Origin: Poteriospumella lacustris
Lineage: Eukaryota > Sar > Chrysophyceae > Chromulinales > Dinobryaceae
Direction of reading: 5' to 3'
DNA length: 46,397 nucleotides
Assembly (NCBI GenBank): GCA_008000375.1
Contig: SMOI01000215.1
Span: forward strand, 8,880-55,276
The position numbers and the translations under genes are program-made. Every line of letters begins with the position of its first letter. Within the stretch, counting starts at the first letter, position 1. The notes under the pieces are model-generated. The model saw only the letters and a list, made by a program, of their open reading frames with translations, made no database searches and had not been told where the DNA came from. Below are positions 9,786-19,856 of the stretch, in pieces.

Positions 9786-10745
9786 ATGCGCAGACCACCC
9801 ATGTCCACAACTCCTGAAGCACGAGCCGATGACACAGGTCGTTCGCACCGTCCGATCACTACGGTAGGGGACCTGTGTCTCTATCGCGCGGTGACTAAAG
9901 GTTGTGGAAGCCGCATCTTGCCGTTTGGCGTGCGAGAGATGATCCACGACTATACCTTTGTGAAATTCGACAACGAGACACTACGAGAAGCGGTGCAGCT
10001 GTGGTGCGGTCAAAGAGCGGTTGCACTGCAACGGTACGGGGACATCAACGATTGGGACGTGAGTCAGGTAACGAATATGAAGCGGCTCTTTCAATATACC
10101 ACGTTCAATGATCGCATCGACCATTGGGACGTGCGGAAAGTTTCATCGATGAAATACATGTTTTACTATGCGGCACGCTTCAACCAGCCGTTGGACACGT
10201 GGAACGTTAGTCGTGTGACGACTATGGTCTACACGTTTGGGTTTGCCTCGTCGTTTGACCAATCGTTATCCTCGTGGGACGTTAGCCATGTTACACAAAT
10301 GGAGGGTGTATTTGTTTGCGCCACTTCGTTTAACCAGCCGTTGGCCAGCTGAAATGTCAGCCAGGTAACGGATATGAGGGACATGTTCTTTGATGCCTCG
10401 TCGTTCAATCAGCCGTTGTCGACGTGGGACGTCAGTCGAGTAACAGATATGGCGGGTACATTCCATGGCACCAAGGTGTTCAATCAGCCGCTGGAGGCGT
10501 GGGATGTGAGCAATGTGACTATTATGGGGTACATGTTCGACACTGCCGCGTCGTTCAACCAGCCGATAGCAGCGTGGGATGTGAGAGTAGTCACCGATAT
10601 GAGCGATATGTTTAAAAGGGCCTCCTCGTTCAACCAGCCGTTGGACGCATGGGCTGTACGTCGTGACGTGGTTATGAATGGAATGTTTGAGGGAATGACG
10701 TCGTTTAAACAGACGGTACCAGAGGCATTGCAAGAGCGGTGGTAG
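9786..10745 (+). pseudogene. DUF285 / BspA-type repeat protein, one in-frame TGA
   Basis: The frame encodes nine tandem 25-residue repeats with the pattern W-[DN]-V-x-x-V-T-x-M, then an aromatic segment ending SFNQPL (DUF285, a BspA-like leucine-rich-repeat relative common in protists and bacteria). A leader of about 90 residues (F-box-like piece ILPFGVREMIHDY, then DNETLREAVQLWCGQRAV) precedes them. The frame is broken once by TGA at 10350-10352. In the other repeats that codon is TGG for the conserved Trp, so a single G-to-A change explains it. Without it the product would have 319 residues. TGA ends several neighbouring genes, so a changed genetic code is unlikely. It could be a young pseudogene, a truncated 188-residue protein, a read-through product or a sequencing error. 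DUF285 repeats are generally thought to mediate binding; the partner is unknown. Confidence 0.75.
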
Positions 10746-11408
10746 TGTAGTTCTTGTTAGTCCAGTTACACAGCAAGTTAAGATGCCGCTCATCAGATCG
10801 TAGGTTTGTCTACGGCTTGAGGGTTGAGGGTTAGCATCCTCCATACTATGTGTATACTGGTGTACATCCCAAGTAGAGCAGTTACAGTAATTGAGGTGTT
10901 GCTCTGGAAGAGGGCTAACCAACGGCGATATATACCGCGACACGACCGACGTTTGTCCGTGCGGTGATCGGTACCCGAAAGGATCGGACCTGAACACTGA
11001 CAGGAAAGGCTTGAAAAGGCTCGGACCACTTTCGTTGCATTCACTTCACAGAACCGTCCTCTGTCTTAGTTAGTTAGTTCGTTTGTTTGTTCTACGCTTC
11101 AATTGGACGGTAATCGATGCTCCCTCAGTACGTCTCTTTGTTGCCAACTGGAACTGTCCTGTACCTGAGCGAGTTGTTCTGTATCTCACTTCTGCAGCTC
11201 TCCTCTGGGTACATCGCAGTTGGCAGCAGACGCCTCTGACTCGATGATGATGATGCCAACTCGTAACTACCGGTAATGAGTAAGGACTAAGCAGTAAACC
11301 TATTACACACTCCAAACGGGCGGCACTCAGCCTGCACAAACTCGTCCGTTGAGCATCATATCGATATGTTTCATGCGGTGACTGCCTTTGGCCTCTTCTT
11401 TGTGCTGC
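10746..11408. other. Intergenic between DUF285 gene and unit B
   Basis: No gene supported. Short frames on both strands overlap without family resemblance. Confidence 0.4.
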
Positions 11409-14079
11409 TGAGATGAAACGGCAGCATAACCTGCAGATTATCTGTGATTGCCAATGACCTATACAGAGCTTGCTTAGAACAGAAGATGTACGAGCTATGA
11501 TCGCGTTCGTTTCTAAGCCAGTGGTACTGCACAGATATTCACTAACACGAGCAACGATAATGTACGCATGCAACTCCAGTTGTTCAGAAGACGAGATGAT
11601 GATGACGCACCAGCCCATCCCTTGTCAAGTCCGAAGTGGCGAGTTCTTTGTGCAAAAGGTGGCATCGCCGAGCGACTTGACTTGCGCCGAGCAACAAGCG
11701 AACGTTTGTGTCAAAGGCACCATAGATCCAGTCGCAATTAAACTACCTATAGGCACTACTGGTCTTAGGGATGAAACAAATGGATTACGTCTTCGAAGGC
11801 CAATGGTCCGACGACTTGCGCTCGAGGGTGCAGTCGTGGATCGACCACAAATGGGCTGCCTGGTGCGAGGAGAACCCCGGGCAAGAACTGACCGACTTCA
11901 TTCAGGTATGCCGATTGATTGATCGATGTTGTTGTGGCGAGGTGTCCTGTGTGACTGAGGTGTCTGCGTTTGCACCGCGCACAGGAATCGCTGGGCGAGG
12001 CGAAGACGATGGCGGAGTTCTCGACGGACTTTTTGGCTTTGAAGCTGGGCAAAAAGAAAGCAAAGTAAGCGACCCAAATGGCTCGGAGTTGGGACTGCGC
12101 TGTCATTATCCTTTGTTTTCGTGCGCTGCAGGAAGTTGGCGCGCGAGCTGGGCGAGCTGCTGCGGAGTCATCAAGCTGCCACCACCGCCTTCGCAGCGCA
12201 GGCAGCGGCACCGACAACAGAGGCAGTGAAGACAGCAGAACCATTGTCATGGAGCCGGCCATGGAGCCCGTTGAGCGAACAAAGCCTGCGCCAGGCGACC
12301 ATTTGATGGGGCAACGTCAAGGACATGTCAACGTGGATAGCTCGCTGACGTCGAGTCGCGATAACCGCGACCGTCGCCACCTCCAGCAGCACGTCCAGCA
12401 CCACGCACAGGACGATCCGCAAGGAAGCGACCACTTGTATTCGCAGCTCGGAAAGCGCCAGATGGACAACGAGGAGGAGCCAGTGCGCGACCAGCAGCAC
12501 AACGGACCAGTTCGTGGGCGCAATGTGCGCCCGCGCGAGCAGCAACAGCAGCAGTTGAGCAGCGGCGAAGGCAACGCCACTATTAACGACCAGCTATGCC
12601 TCATGGAGGAGCGCCACAACCGCGTCGCCGTGGAGTTGGGGTTCCGGAACGCCCAGGAGATGCTCGAGATGGCCTCCGCCGGCAGGGCGGCGCTGATGAT
12701 GCCGCCGGTCACCGCGCCCTACCATGCGCCGTACGGCGGCGGACGAGGCGGCTACCATCCCTACCCGGGCTACGTAAGCCGCTCTCACGGCTACGACTCG
12801 TCGACCAACCAGACACCTCCCCATCCGGGATCAGCTCCCAATGCGTTAGGTTCCGCACAGCTGTCGATTGGATATGGGCCTATGATGACAGCCGAGGCCG
12901 TTGTGCTGGCGAACGCGGTACACGCCGCCCAGCATATTACCCATGCGATTAATGGACCACCACCATCCAGCGATCGCATGACGTTTTGTAACGTCACTGG
13001 AGGTGTGTCACTATCCTCGTTAACTAGGGAGGTTTCCGGCGTTCTTCGACTCGGCAAAGCAAAGTGAAGCGGTCGGTTCTGACCTTATCTTCCGACGTAT
13101 TCGTCCGATCGATCAATCGCGATTCGACGATACTATAAACACCCTGAAAGAAGGTGACCATGCTATCTGGTGCGGCCATCCCGGCATCGGTAAGTCCACC
13201 GAAGCCAACTTCGTGTTGCTCGAGTTTCTACGGCACTTGGGCGACGGCGAGGACAGCGAATGGCCGACGAAGGTGGCGCGTCGTGTGAATCGGCAGCTGT
13301 TCCTGTACACGTGGAATGCGGCTGCACGGACAGTGGAGTGCGAGATGTTACCAGGCGAAACGTTGGACGATGTGGAAAACTTCTCTATTTATTGGCAAAA
13401 TCAAAAGATGGCAACGAAGAAGAAGCCACCGGTGTTGTTCTTGGAACTGGAGGAACGCGAGAGGGATCCACAGGTGTCCATTCCGACCTTCATTGCGTTG
13501 TCCTCACGTGACTTCAAGAAAACTCTCAAAACCATGGACAAAGGCGGCCGGATGGCGTATTTCCTCGTGCGCCCGCATGAGCCGGAGGAAGTGCTGCTGA
13601 TGGCGAAGGTGATATTCGAGGCAGATCCCGAGCAGCTGTGCGCTCGTCTGGCGTGTAGGCGATCGTGGAACAAGATGGCGAAGCTTCTGTCGACACGCAT
13701 GGACATTGTGGGACCGTTGGTGCGCCAGGTGTTTTCTAAGAAACGTGCGTTTGACGACTATGTCGAGGAGATGGAAGCGAAAGCCACGAAGGTGATCACC
13801 AGTCCTGTCCTCGCCCACCTCTCTGTTTTCCACACCCACACCCCTTCCGCCTTGCAGTACTTCGTTGCCCCGTATCCAGTGGAGAGCACCAAGGTCATGA
13901 AACATGAATTTAAGTACCTGTCGCGCTACGCGACCTTATTATTGGCGAAAGAGTGATGACCCGCTGATCATGGTCTGGACATCGACACGGATAACGACGA
14001 GGACAAGGCAAGGAAAAGGACACGGGCATGACTGTCGATGAGCAGCGTGGGGACTATCCGGAGGTGGGAAACCGGTTGA
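11409..14079 (+). repeat. Duplicated unit, copy B
   Basis: Direct copy of 6591-9213. Blocks 11550-11737 (188 nt) and 13498-13777 (280 nt) are identical to 6729-6916 and 8631-8910 by direct reading, while the sequence around them differs at many positions. Homology ends at about 14079, exactly where copy A passes into DUF285 sequence. Confidence 0.85.
11560..13956 (+). pseudogene. RHS/Crinkler-like P-loop protein, copy B, disrupted
   Basis: The exon pattern of copy A is kept: exon 1 ends at 11905, exon 2 is 11985-12064 and exon 3 starts at 12132. The introns have 79 and 67 nt. Three lesions break it. Near 11738-11770 a net 7-nt gain relative to copy A shifts the frame, although an ATG at 11771 could restart downstream. 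Near 12997-13005 about 16 nt are lost, shifting the frame in exon 3 and giving an early TGA at 13065-13067. In the ancestral frame a TAA sits at 13021-13023. The Walker A region and the whole C-terminal part are still well conserved (frame 13213-13956), so decay is recent. Intron-based rescue was considered, but no suitable GT-AG pair was found around the deletion. Confidence 0.75.
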
Positions 14080-14676
14080 AGACGTTCGTGATGCGGATGG
14101 GCTTATACAACGTTGACAATGACGAACACGCTAACTCTACCTTCTGAACCTTCGGACATTCTGCCGTCAAAGGCTCGAATGGGAGAACCTGTAATTTCCT
14201 GAATGCCGGTGCACGCTGACGCGTTGTGTGTTTATCGCGAATGCTCATGCACCACAACCGCTGTGCCTTGTGCTGTGACTTCTGAATGCTTAGGATACCG
14301 TCGTCGTTACGATGCCGATGCCATGAAGGAAGCCCCAGTCTGCGCCACGCGACCACTTCGGCGACGTTGTTTACACATGGAACGGACGTTCTTCGCTTGG
14401 GGTGTTGTCATTCGCTTCCCAGTTGCACTGGAGTTGGTCACCGAGAAGGTAGAAACAAGTCGGGACAAATGTCTATACCTATGTAACGAATATTGTTTCT
14501 TCCCAAGCCCCTAACTCATCTACTATTGCATAGAATCCTACCTGTTTTGGGGGACGCCACGGTCACAGCAGTTGGCCAAGCTTCATCATCAAATGAGTAA
14601 CAAATGTCCGAGCTCTACGTGACTGACACTGTCCCTCCACTCCACTAAAAGCAGAATAGTTGGATACCGGAAAAGA
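14080..14676. other. Intergenic
   Basis: No gene supported. A 103-codon frame (14203-14514) is Cys-rich and resembles nothing known to me. The last part should include the promoter of the following gene. Confidence 0.4.
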
Positions 14677-15534
14677 ATGAATGTATTGACGGTGACTGGC
14701 TCCGTGTTGGGAACATTGAGTGCCACGTATTTATTGTGGAACGAAGCCAAAGAAACCAAGACCGTGCGAAAACTGCTTCTAGCGCATGATATGAGAAAAG
14801 CTCGCTCTTTCAAACTCAACGACAATTTGCATTTTGTCCACAAACAATCGGTGGATAATGCTATAGCGAAAGCATTTGCTGACCCGTACGGGGGGCTTCA
14901 AGTTATGTATGCTCCATCAGGTTTGGCAAATCTTCACATGAAGAGCGCACTTGCAAACGAAGAGAAAGATCGCCCTGCATTATATCTTTCAAAGTTCTCG
15001 TCTGCAAAACAATTCTACACTCGCTTGCATATGAAGGAAGATGAATTAGTCTCTGAGTTTGTTCCGCCAAATGCCGTGATCGTCATAGACCAAATGGAAC
15101 AAACTGAACTGACTGCTGAGGTTCGTAGTGTGATTCGACACTTGGCAACTGACAGTAGAGGTTCAGGTGGGAAATACAATGTTATTCTATGCTATTCCGA
15201 AGCGGAGGCTGCAAGGAAGGTACTTATGTTAAACGGGATGGACAAAATCATTCCGATGTGTGATCGCAGCGTGTTCCATTGGGGAGAACAAGAGATCAAC
15301 GACTTTAGCCAACAAGCGTGTGGTGACTGGACACAAGACCAAATCAAGCGTTTGGAGAGTCTTGCGTTAAAAGCAAAGTGCCCAGGATTTCTCCAACACG
15401 TTTTCCGCTCATTCCCTGCGGGCATCCCTTTAGAGGATGATGAAGCTATGAAAGGGTTGGGAGCGACAGCGTTGTGCTATCATGATAAATGGAATGCTCC
15501 TTTACTTACACCGACGCCGACGCCAACAAGATAA
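14677..15534 (+). CDS. AAA-ATPase-like protein with degenerate Walker A
   Basis: A 285-residue intronless protein from an ATG at 14677. Residues 3-21 are hydrophobic (VLTVTGSVLGTLSATYLLW) and may form a membrane anchor. The next part looks like a P-loop ATPase fold. The spot where a Walker A is expected reads MYAPSGLANLHMKSAL and lacks the GxxxxGK[ST] signature. A good Walker B-like strand follows (NAVIVIDQME), then NVILCYSE, which would fit the next core strand. The C-terminal part (DDEAMKGLGATALCYHD) is followed by a Thr-Pro tail. No close family is recognised. A pseudo-ATPase or binding protein is more likely than an active motor, by inference. Codon and base use are more AT-rich than in the neighbouring RHS copies. 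It sits inside the island of broken genes but is itself intact. Confidence 0.5.
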   Translation: MNVLTVTGSVLGTLSATYLLWNEAKETKTVRKLLLAHDMRKARSFKLNDNLHFVHKQSVDNAIAKAFADPYGGLQVMYAPSGLANLHMKSALANEEKDRPALYLSKFSSAKQFYTRLHMKEDELVSEFVPPNAVIVIDQMEQTELTAEVRSVIRHLATDSRGSGGKYNVILCYSEAEAARKVLMLNGMDKIIPMCDRSVFHWGEQEINDFSQQACGDWTQDQIKRLESLALKAKCPGFLQHVFRSFPAGIPLEDDEAMKGLGATALCYHDKWNAPLLTPTPTPTR

Positions 15535-15880
15535 TCGCATTGTGTCGTGATGTCATGTTGTTGGGGAGTAACTCTGGTTTACCCTGATGTTCCGTAGAAG
15601 CGCATAGAGAAGAAGGGCACTGTGTGGAGAATTGGACTGGATGGTTTTGTAACTAAGATAAGGCACAAATGGATTTCAGCTTTTCTTTCGCTGGTGTCTT
15701 CGGAACCTTTGATTCGCAGGCCTTCCATATCGCGGGCACTGGTACGCACGTCACGACGTGCGGCACTGTGCCGCACGGAATAACTACTAGTACGATAGAA
15801 ACGCCTCGTTCAGAAGGAAGCCCCACTTCCGGACATCGATAATTGGGTTTTCAGGGTGATGTGCAGTAAAACGAACAGCC
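15535..15880. other. Intergenic
   Basis: No gene supported; short frames lack family resemblance. Confidence 0.4.
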
Positions 15881-16398
15881 CTATCGCAACAATGATGTGC
15901 TCGTCGGCGCTTTGATGTCCCCGGCGCACTCGGCGCGCCAACCGGCCGCCTCGTCGGCCAAATGCAGCGGGTTAATCGTCGCGGCGGTCTGAGGGGCGAC
16001 GGAGGGCGGGCGTTGGGCTACGGCGGGGAGGGCAGTTTGGCGCTGTGGGGCGGGCGGCTTGGAGGCGTCGGCGTTCGCGGACGTGGCGACGAAGGGTAAG
16101 GAGGACATGTACGTCATCACGGCGCAGATGAAGATCGGCCGCTCTCTCGCCGAGCGCCGCTGTCGCCCTGCGCGGGCGCAACGACTTTCGACTCGACGTG
16201 CAGAATCGTCGCAACGAAGCTGCGCAGGAAAATGGACAGCACAGAGGTGCCCGCGAGGATCAGCAGGCGCTCGGGTTGTCGCTGAGGCCCACGATCGAGT
16301 CGGACGCCAGGGCCATGCCCGCGTTGGCGAAGGCGGACACCGCTATGAACGACACGTTGTCCAAGAACAAGAAGCGGCGCTGGCTCAGCTCCTCCTCC
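15881..16398 (-). pseudogene. Fragment of Trk/HKT-type K+ transporter, multiply frameshifted
   Basis: Three consecutive minus-strand pieces in different frames read like the C-terminal half of a Trk/HKT cation transporter. The first (16398 to about 16280) holds VSFIAVSAFANAGMAL, the usual pore-region pattern. The second (about 16280-16117) continues with LLILAGTSVLSIFLRSF, matching the conserved helix after the pore loop. The third (about 16135-15881) contains VMTYMSSLPFVATSAN, similar to the next membrane segment of fungal and protist Trk proteins. The frame changes between pieces and no start is present, so this is a relic. The GC-rich base use differs from the AT-richer DNA on its right. 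The right edge abuts a dispersed repeat (16403), suggesting it arrived or was cut by recombination. Confidence 0.55.
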
Positions 16399-16402
16399 AG
16401 AA

Positions 16403-16500
16403 GACAAGATGTGCACAGTTCACGAGAACTTCTCCAATATCTCTTGTCTGTTCCAGAGAGATGAGACAAGGTAAAAACGCAACAGATGAAACGCCAGTAC
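16403..16500 (+). repeat. Dispersed repeat, copy 2 (partner at 6513-6605)
   Basis: Same orientation as the copy upstream of unit A, with 36 of 39 positions identical at the left end and weaker similarity beyond. It borders the K+ transporter relic directly. Confidence 0.6.
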
Positions 16501-16997
16501 GACGAAATTGTCGTTGCGGGCATCGAAGGTGTTCATCAGCTCAATCCGTTTGGACCCCAACATAGCCGTGATGGACTTTTCGTCCATCGATTGAGCCAGA
16601 TATCCGACAGGAGCATCAAAATCCCTTGGCATCGCCGTAAACCACCGAGACATCTCCACTGCAGCCTGTCGTTTCGACGGCCGCGCCGCCGTTTCTGCTT
16701 TGCGAAGAAACACTGACGCACAAGGGGACAGGGGATCGCTGTATTTCCGTCCACCAGAGACCGGGAAGCTGTTGACGGAAGAGCATTGTTCGGGAGGCTT
16801 CGGATGCGTTGGGGAGGAGGACTATCTGCGTTGTGATGAAGAGAAAATGGAATTCCCCAGCCAAGAGAGACCTTTGGCCTTCAACATCTGAATAGTTGCA
16901 ATACACAAGGATATTGTTCTACGTGCAATGGAAAGACCTAAGCCAATATAGTTGTGATCTAACGCTCAAATCCTTGTTCAAGCCCGGAGGAAGAACG

Positions 16998-17724
16998 ATG
17001 CGAAACCCAAAGAGTGGGAAGACTCCCAGATTCTGTTCCAATGAACATCAAATCATTTTTCGATATTTCGGTGTCTGCCTTCGGATACAAAAAAATGCGA
17101 AATACAACTATTTGGTTCTGAACATGAAAGTAGAAGTAAGAACTGATCGAGAGGATCAGTTTGTTTGGAATCTTTCCAGAATGGCAGGAAGAACTGATGC
17201 AGTCACATCTGACACCATGATGAAATTCTGTGTTCATTTGCACAACGAAAACATTGCAGAACTACTGTCGATTGAACAAGACTACACAGCTGAACTGTTC
17301 AATGACGAGGATTTGGATGTTGTGATCTGCTCGATGGAGGTTGGTTTGGCGCTCTTCGGCATTTACCCCTGTGACTGTTCAATAGTTTTTTATAAGTAAG
17401 TACGAATCGGCCAAGCAGAAGAAGGATGACGTTTTTCTCCGAAAACTTCGAAATGCGCATCGAAGAGGGCGTCTATGTTTGGACAAACCTGGCGTGAAAG
17501 GTGTCGTCACAAACTTCATCGCTAAACGAAAGGAAACCTTTAGGAGACGAACGTATTTTGACGCAGTTCGGTCGATTTTGGATTATGTTGAGCGATTTGG
17601 GCAATCCGACCGCCCGGGCCAAGAATTTGTGCGTATTTTGCCGTCGTTGATGAGTACTGAGACCATTAATGACTTGGCTTTTATAACCCATTTATCCGAA
17701 GGCTCCGATGCCAACCAAAAGTAA
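16998..17724 (+). pseudogene. Unknown protein gene broken by a 4-bp tandem duplication
   Basis: The first frame has its first ATG at 16998 (open upstream to about 16896 without an ATG) and ends in TAA at 17397-17399. At that point the bases read tataagtaagtac, a tandem TAAG duplication. Removing one TAAG joins the frame directly to a second one that runs to TAA at 17722-17724 and starts YESAKQKKDDVFLRKLRNAH. The joined product would have about 240 residues: a mixed alpha/beta first part (VCSMEVGLALFGIYP-like hydrophobic end near 17330-17370) and a basic second part. Alternatively GTAAGT at 17395-17400 is an intron donor, but I found no convincing acceptor. No family is recognised. It may also be a sequencing or assembly error. 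Confidence 0.45.
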
Positions 17725-17740
17725 ACACAAGTTTGCTGAT

Positions 17741-17801
17741 AAGGGGAAGCCCGCAAGGTGGTGGGTAACTTCACCACTTCACCACAGGGGGCTTTCCCCT
17801 T
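17741..17801. repeat. Imperfect hairpin / inverted repeat
   Basis: The arms aaggggaagccc (17741-17752) and gggggctttcccctt (17787-17801) are near-complementary. The inner words ggtggtg and caccac extend the stem. About 60 bp in total, directly after the broken gene. It could be a terminator-like structure or a remnant of a small foldback element. Confidence 0.5.
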
Positions 17802-17892
17802 GTTTGTCCCACATGTCACTGCAACCACAACTGCATCTCCCCTACCATCACACCTATACTGCCGAGTGTCCTGTCACCGCATCAACTACCAT

Positions 17893-17964
17893 GGTCACAC
17901 CAACTGTTATGGTCGCACCAACTGCGACGGTCGCACCAGCTACCATGGTCGCACCAGCTGCGAC
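17893..17964 (+). repeat. Minisatellite, four 18-bp units
   Basis: The units start at 17893, 17911, 17929 and 17947 with consensus ggtcgcaccarctrcsa plus one base. In one frame they encode MVAPTA-like hexapeptides inside a 123-codon frame that begins at 17708. That frame has no other support, and it overlaps the end of the preceding broken gene. Confidence 0.7.
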
Positions 17965-18521
17965 GAGACAAGCTCATCTTGGCGACCACACAGGGGGACG
18001 GACCAGATCGTCCCAGATCGACCAGCTTCTGGGGTCAGGAGATGGTGGACCGACAGATGGTGTGGAGACCAGGATGTGAACGAGGTAGCGCAGGACGTGG
18101 TGTCCACCGTAGTGACATCGACCGTACGTCATCGTCGCTGCCATCTTCCTTCCTCTTCATTCTCTTCTCTTCTCTGCGCTTCTCTCTACTTAGCTTCGTT
18201 CTTGGTGGTGGACGTCATCATTGGATGCACAATCCTTTCACCGAATTGGACCAAGAGCCTCACAGCTTTCTCCATCAAGTATTAGCACTTTTCTTGCACC
18301 GCCTTTTGCATTGGTCGTGACAAGAAAAAGAACCATCTTCGTTTCGCGTTTCAAGAATTGACCGACATCTTCAAGCACCGAAGTAGTGTTATTTCTTCCC
18401 CAATTTTTTTCTTCCTTCACTTACTTTCTCGATATCTTTTATCTTTGTGGTTGATTCCTCTTTTCATTCTGCATTTGACTGCATTCGCAACAATCGTAGC
18501 TAACCACCAACAACAAAAGAA
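17965..18521. other. Intergenic, promoter side of CmcJ-like gene
   Basis: No gene supported. The right half is T/C-rich, followed by an A-rich leader (caacaacaaaag) directly before the ATG at 18522. Confidence 0.4.
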
Positions 18522-19856
18522 ATGTCTGTTTTTGCCGACAACCAAGTGCCACAACCCGTGCTGCATGCCATTGAACAAGCCCTCGAGTCACCTGACTTTG
18601 TCGGCGATTTGACGATGCAATCCGAGAAAGTCAAGAGGTACTTCCCCTTCCTCTTGTTCATGCTGTCTGCGGAAGCGGCCTTTCTGTTCCTACTGGATGC
18701 TTGTTCGCACTAGGCGGTGTGCTGCTTGTCTTTCTCTGTCACTGTCACTGTCACTGCCTCCGTCATTCATTGTCATTATTGTATATCCACCGTCACTATC
18801 GTTGCTATTCTTTGTTGTTGCTGCTGATTGCCTCTGCCCCCCCCCCCCTCTCTCGCTCTCCCTGTCTCCCTGTCTCCCTGTCTCTTATTCTCTGTCTCTC
18901 TCTCCCGGTCACCGGTTACTCATATTAGATGTCTCGCCGCCAACGGGGAAGTCTACGCGGTGATTGACCCCGTGACCAATGGATTCGCCGAGATGGTTGG
19001 CTATGACAATCAAGTCTTCTCCGTGCCGCTGTACAATGCCCGAGGCCAGCACAAGACCTTGGATACCAATGGCTTCGAATTGGTGACCCCGTCGACCCCG
19101 TTCCCCGCCCAGATCGACTTCACCAACGACGTCGACATCATGACCCAGTACTACCCCCTGATCGCGGACTTTGTCCGTCACCATCTGGGCGCGTACAAGG
19201 TCGTCCCCTTCAATCATTACGTGCGTAGCGGCGCCGCGACGTTGAAATACGAAGTCCAGAATGGCCAACGGATTGGCGGACCCGCGACGTTTATGCACGG
19301 CGATTACGCGCTGTTGGGGGCGCCCAGGCGACGCGATAACTTCACGTTGCCCCCGCCAGATCACGACACGTTCAAAATCCTCAACGGCGAGCGTCCGTTG
19401 ATTCACGCTGCCGAAATGACGGAGGATCTTCGGCACCGACGCTTTGCCATCGTCAACTTCTGGCGGAATCTCGCGGACGAGCCACTGGTCGATATGCCGC
19501 TGTGTTTCTGCGACGAAACGACCAACACCGCCGACGATTACGTCGCCGTCGAGTTTCGCTATACCGATCGCGTGATTGAAACGTATTTGGCGGGGTATGC
19601 GCCGCGTCAGCGGTGGTACTACGTGCCGCAGATGGTGAAAGAGGAAGGGCTGTTGCTGAAAACCTTCGACTCGCAGGGCCGTTGGGCCGAAGAATACGCC
19701 CAGCAGCATCCGGAATACGCGGACACGGTCTTTCATCCCCAGGAACCCGTCGTCCCCGCGACGTCGGTGTTACACGGGGCGGTGAAGGATCCCCGGGTCG
19801 CGGCGGATGTGGCTCCCCGTCGTAGCATTGAAGTGCGGATGATGGTGTTCTATTAG
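18522..19856 (+). CDS. CmcJ/AsaB-like oxidoreductase family protein
   Basis: Two exons: 18522-18637 and 18929-19856, with a 291-nt intron (GTACTT to TTAG) full of CT-rich short repeats. The codon for Arg is split, and the spliced product has 347 residues. The N-terminus (PDFVGDLTMQSEKVKR) and the exon 2 start (GEVYAVIDPVTNGF) are adjacent in this family, which supports the splice. Later landmarks are FNHYVRSGA, FAIVNFWRNLADEPLVDMPL, CDETT, RWYYVPQM, KTFDSQGRW and the ending RRSIEVRMMVFY. This order is typical of the CmcJ/NvfI/AsaB group, best known from fungal secondary metabolism and proposed to be non-haem iron oxygenase-like. The substrate cannot be inferred. The gene is not in a visible biosynthetic cluster. 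It converges on the PB1 gene. Confidence 0.75.

Noticed and set aside
9786-10745. TGA read as Trp by a variant genetic code
   Set aside because: TGA terminates the first gene, RHS copy A and the kinase at sensible ends, and TGG is used for Trp throughout.
12990-13070. An intron that would repair exon 3 of RHS copy B
   Set aside because: No GT-AG pair of usual length brings the ancestral frames together, and copy A is continuous here.
16420-16713. 97-codon minus-strand frame (contains AVEMSRWFTAMPRDFDAPVG)
   Set aside because: It looks somewhat protein-like but begins with GTG, overlaps the dispersed repeat and has no family. Possibly another gene fragment; left unannotated.
17893-17964. CRISPR-like array
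   Set aside because: Units are directly adjacent with no spacers; it is a minisatellite.
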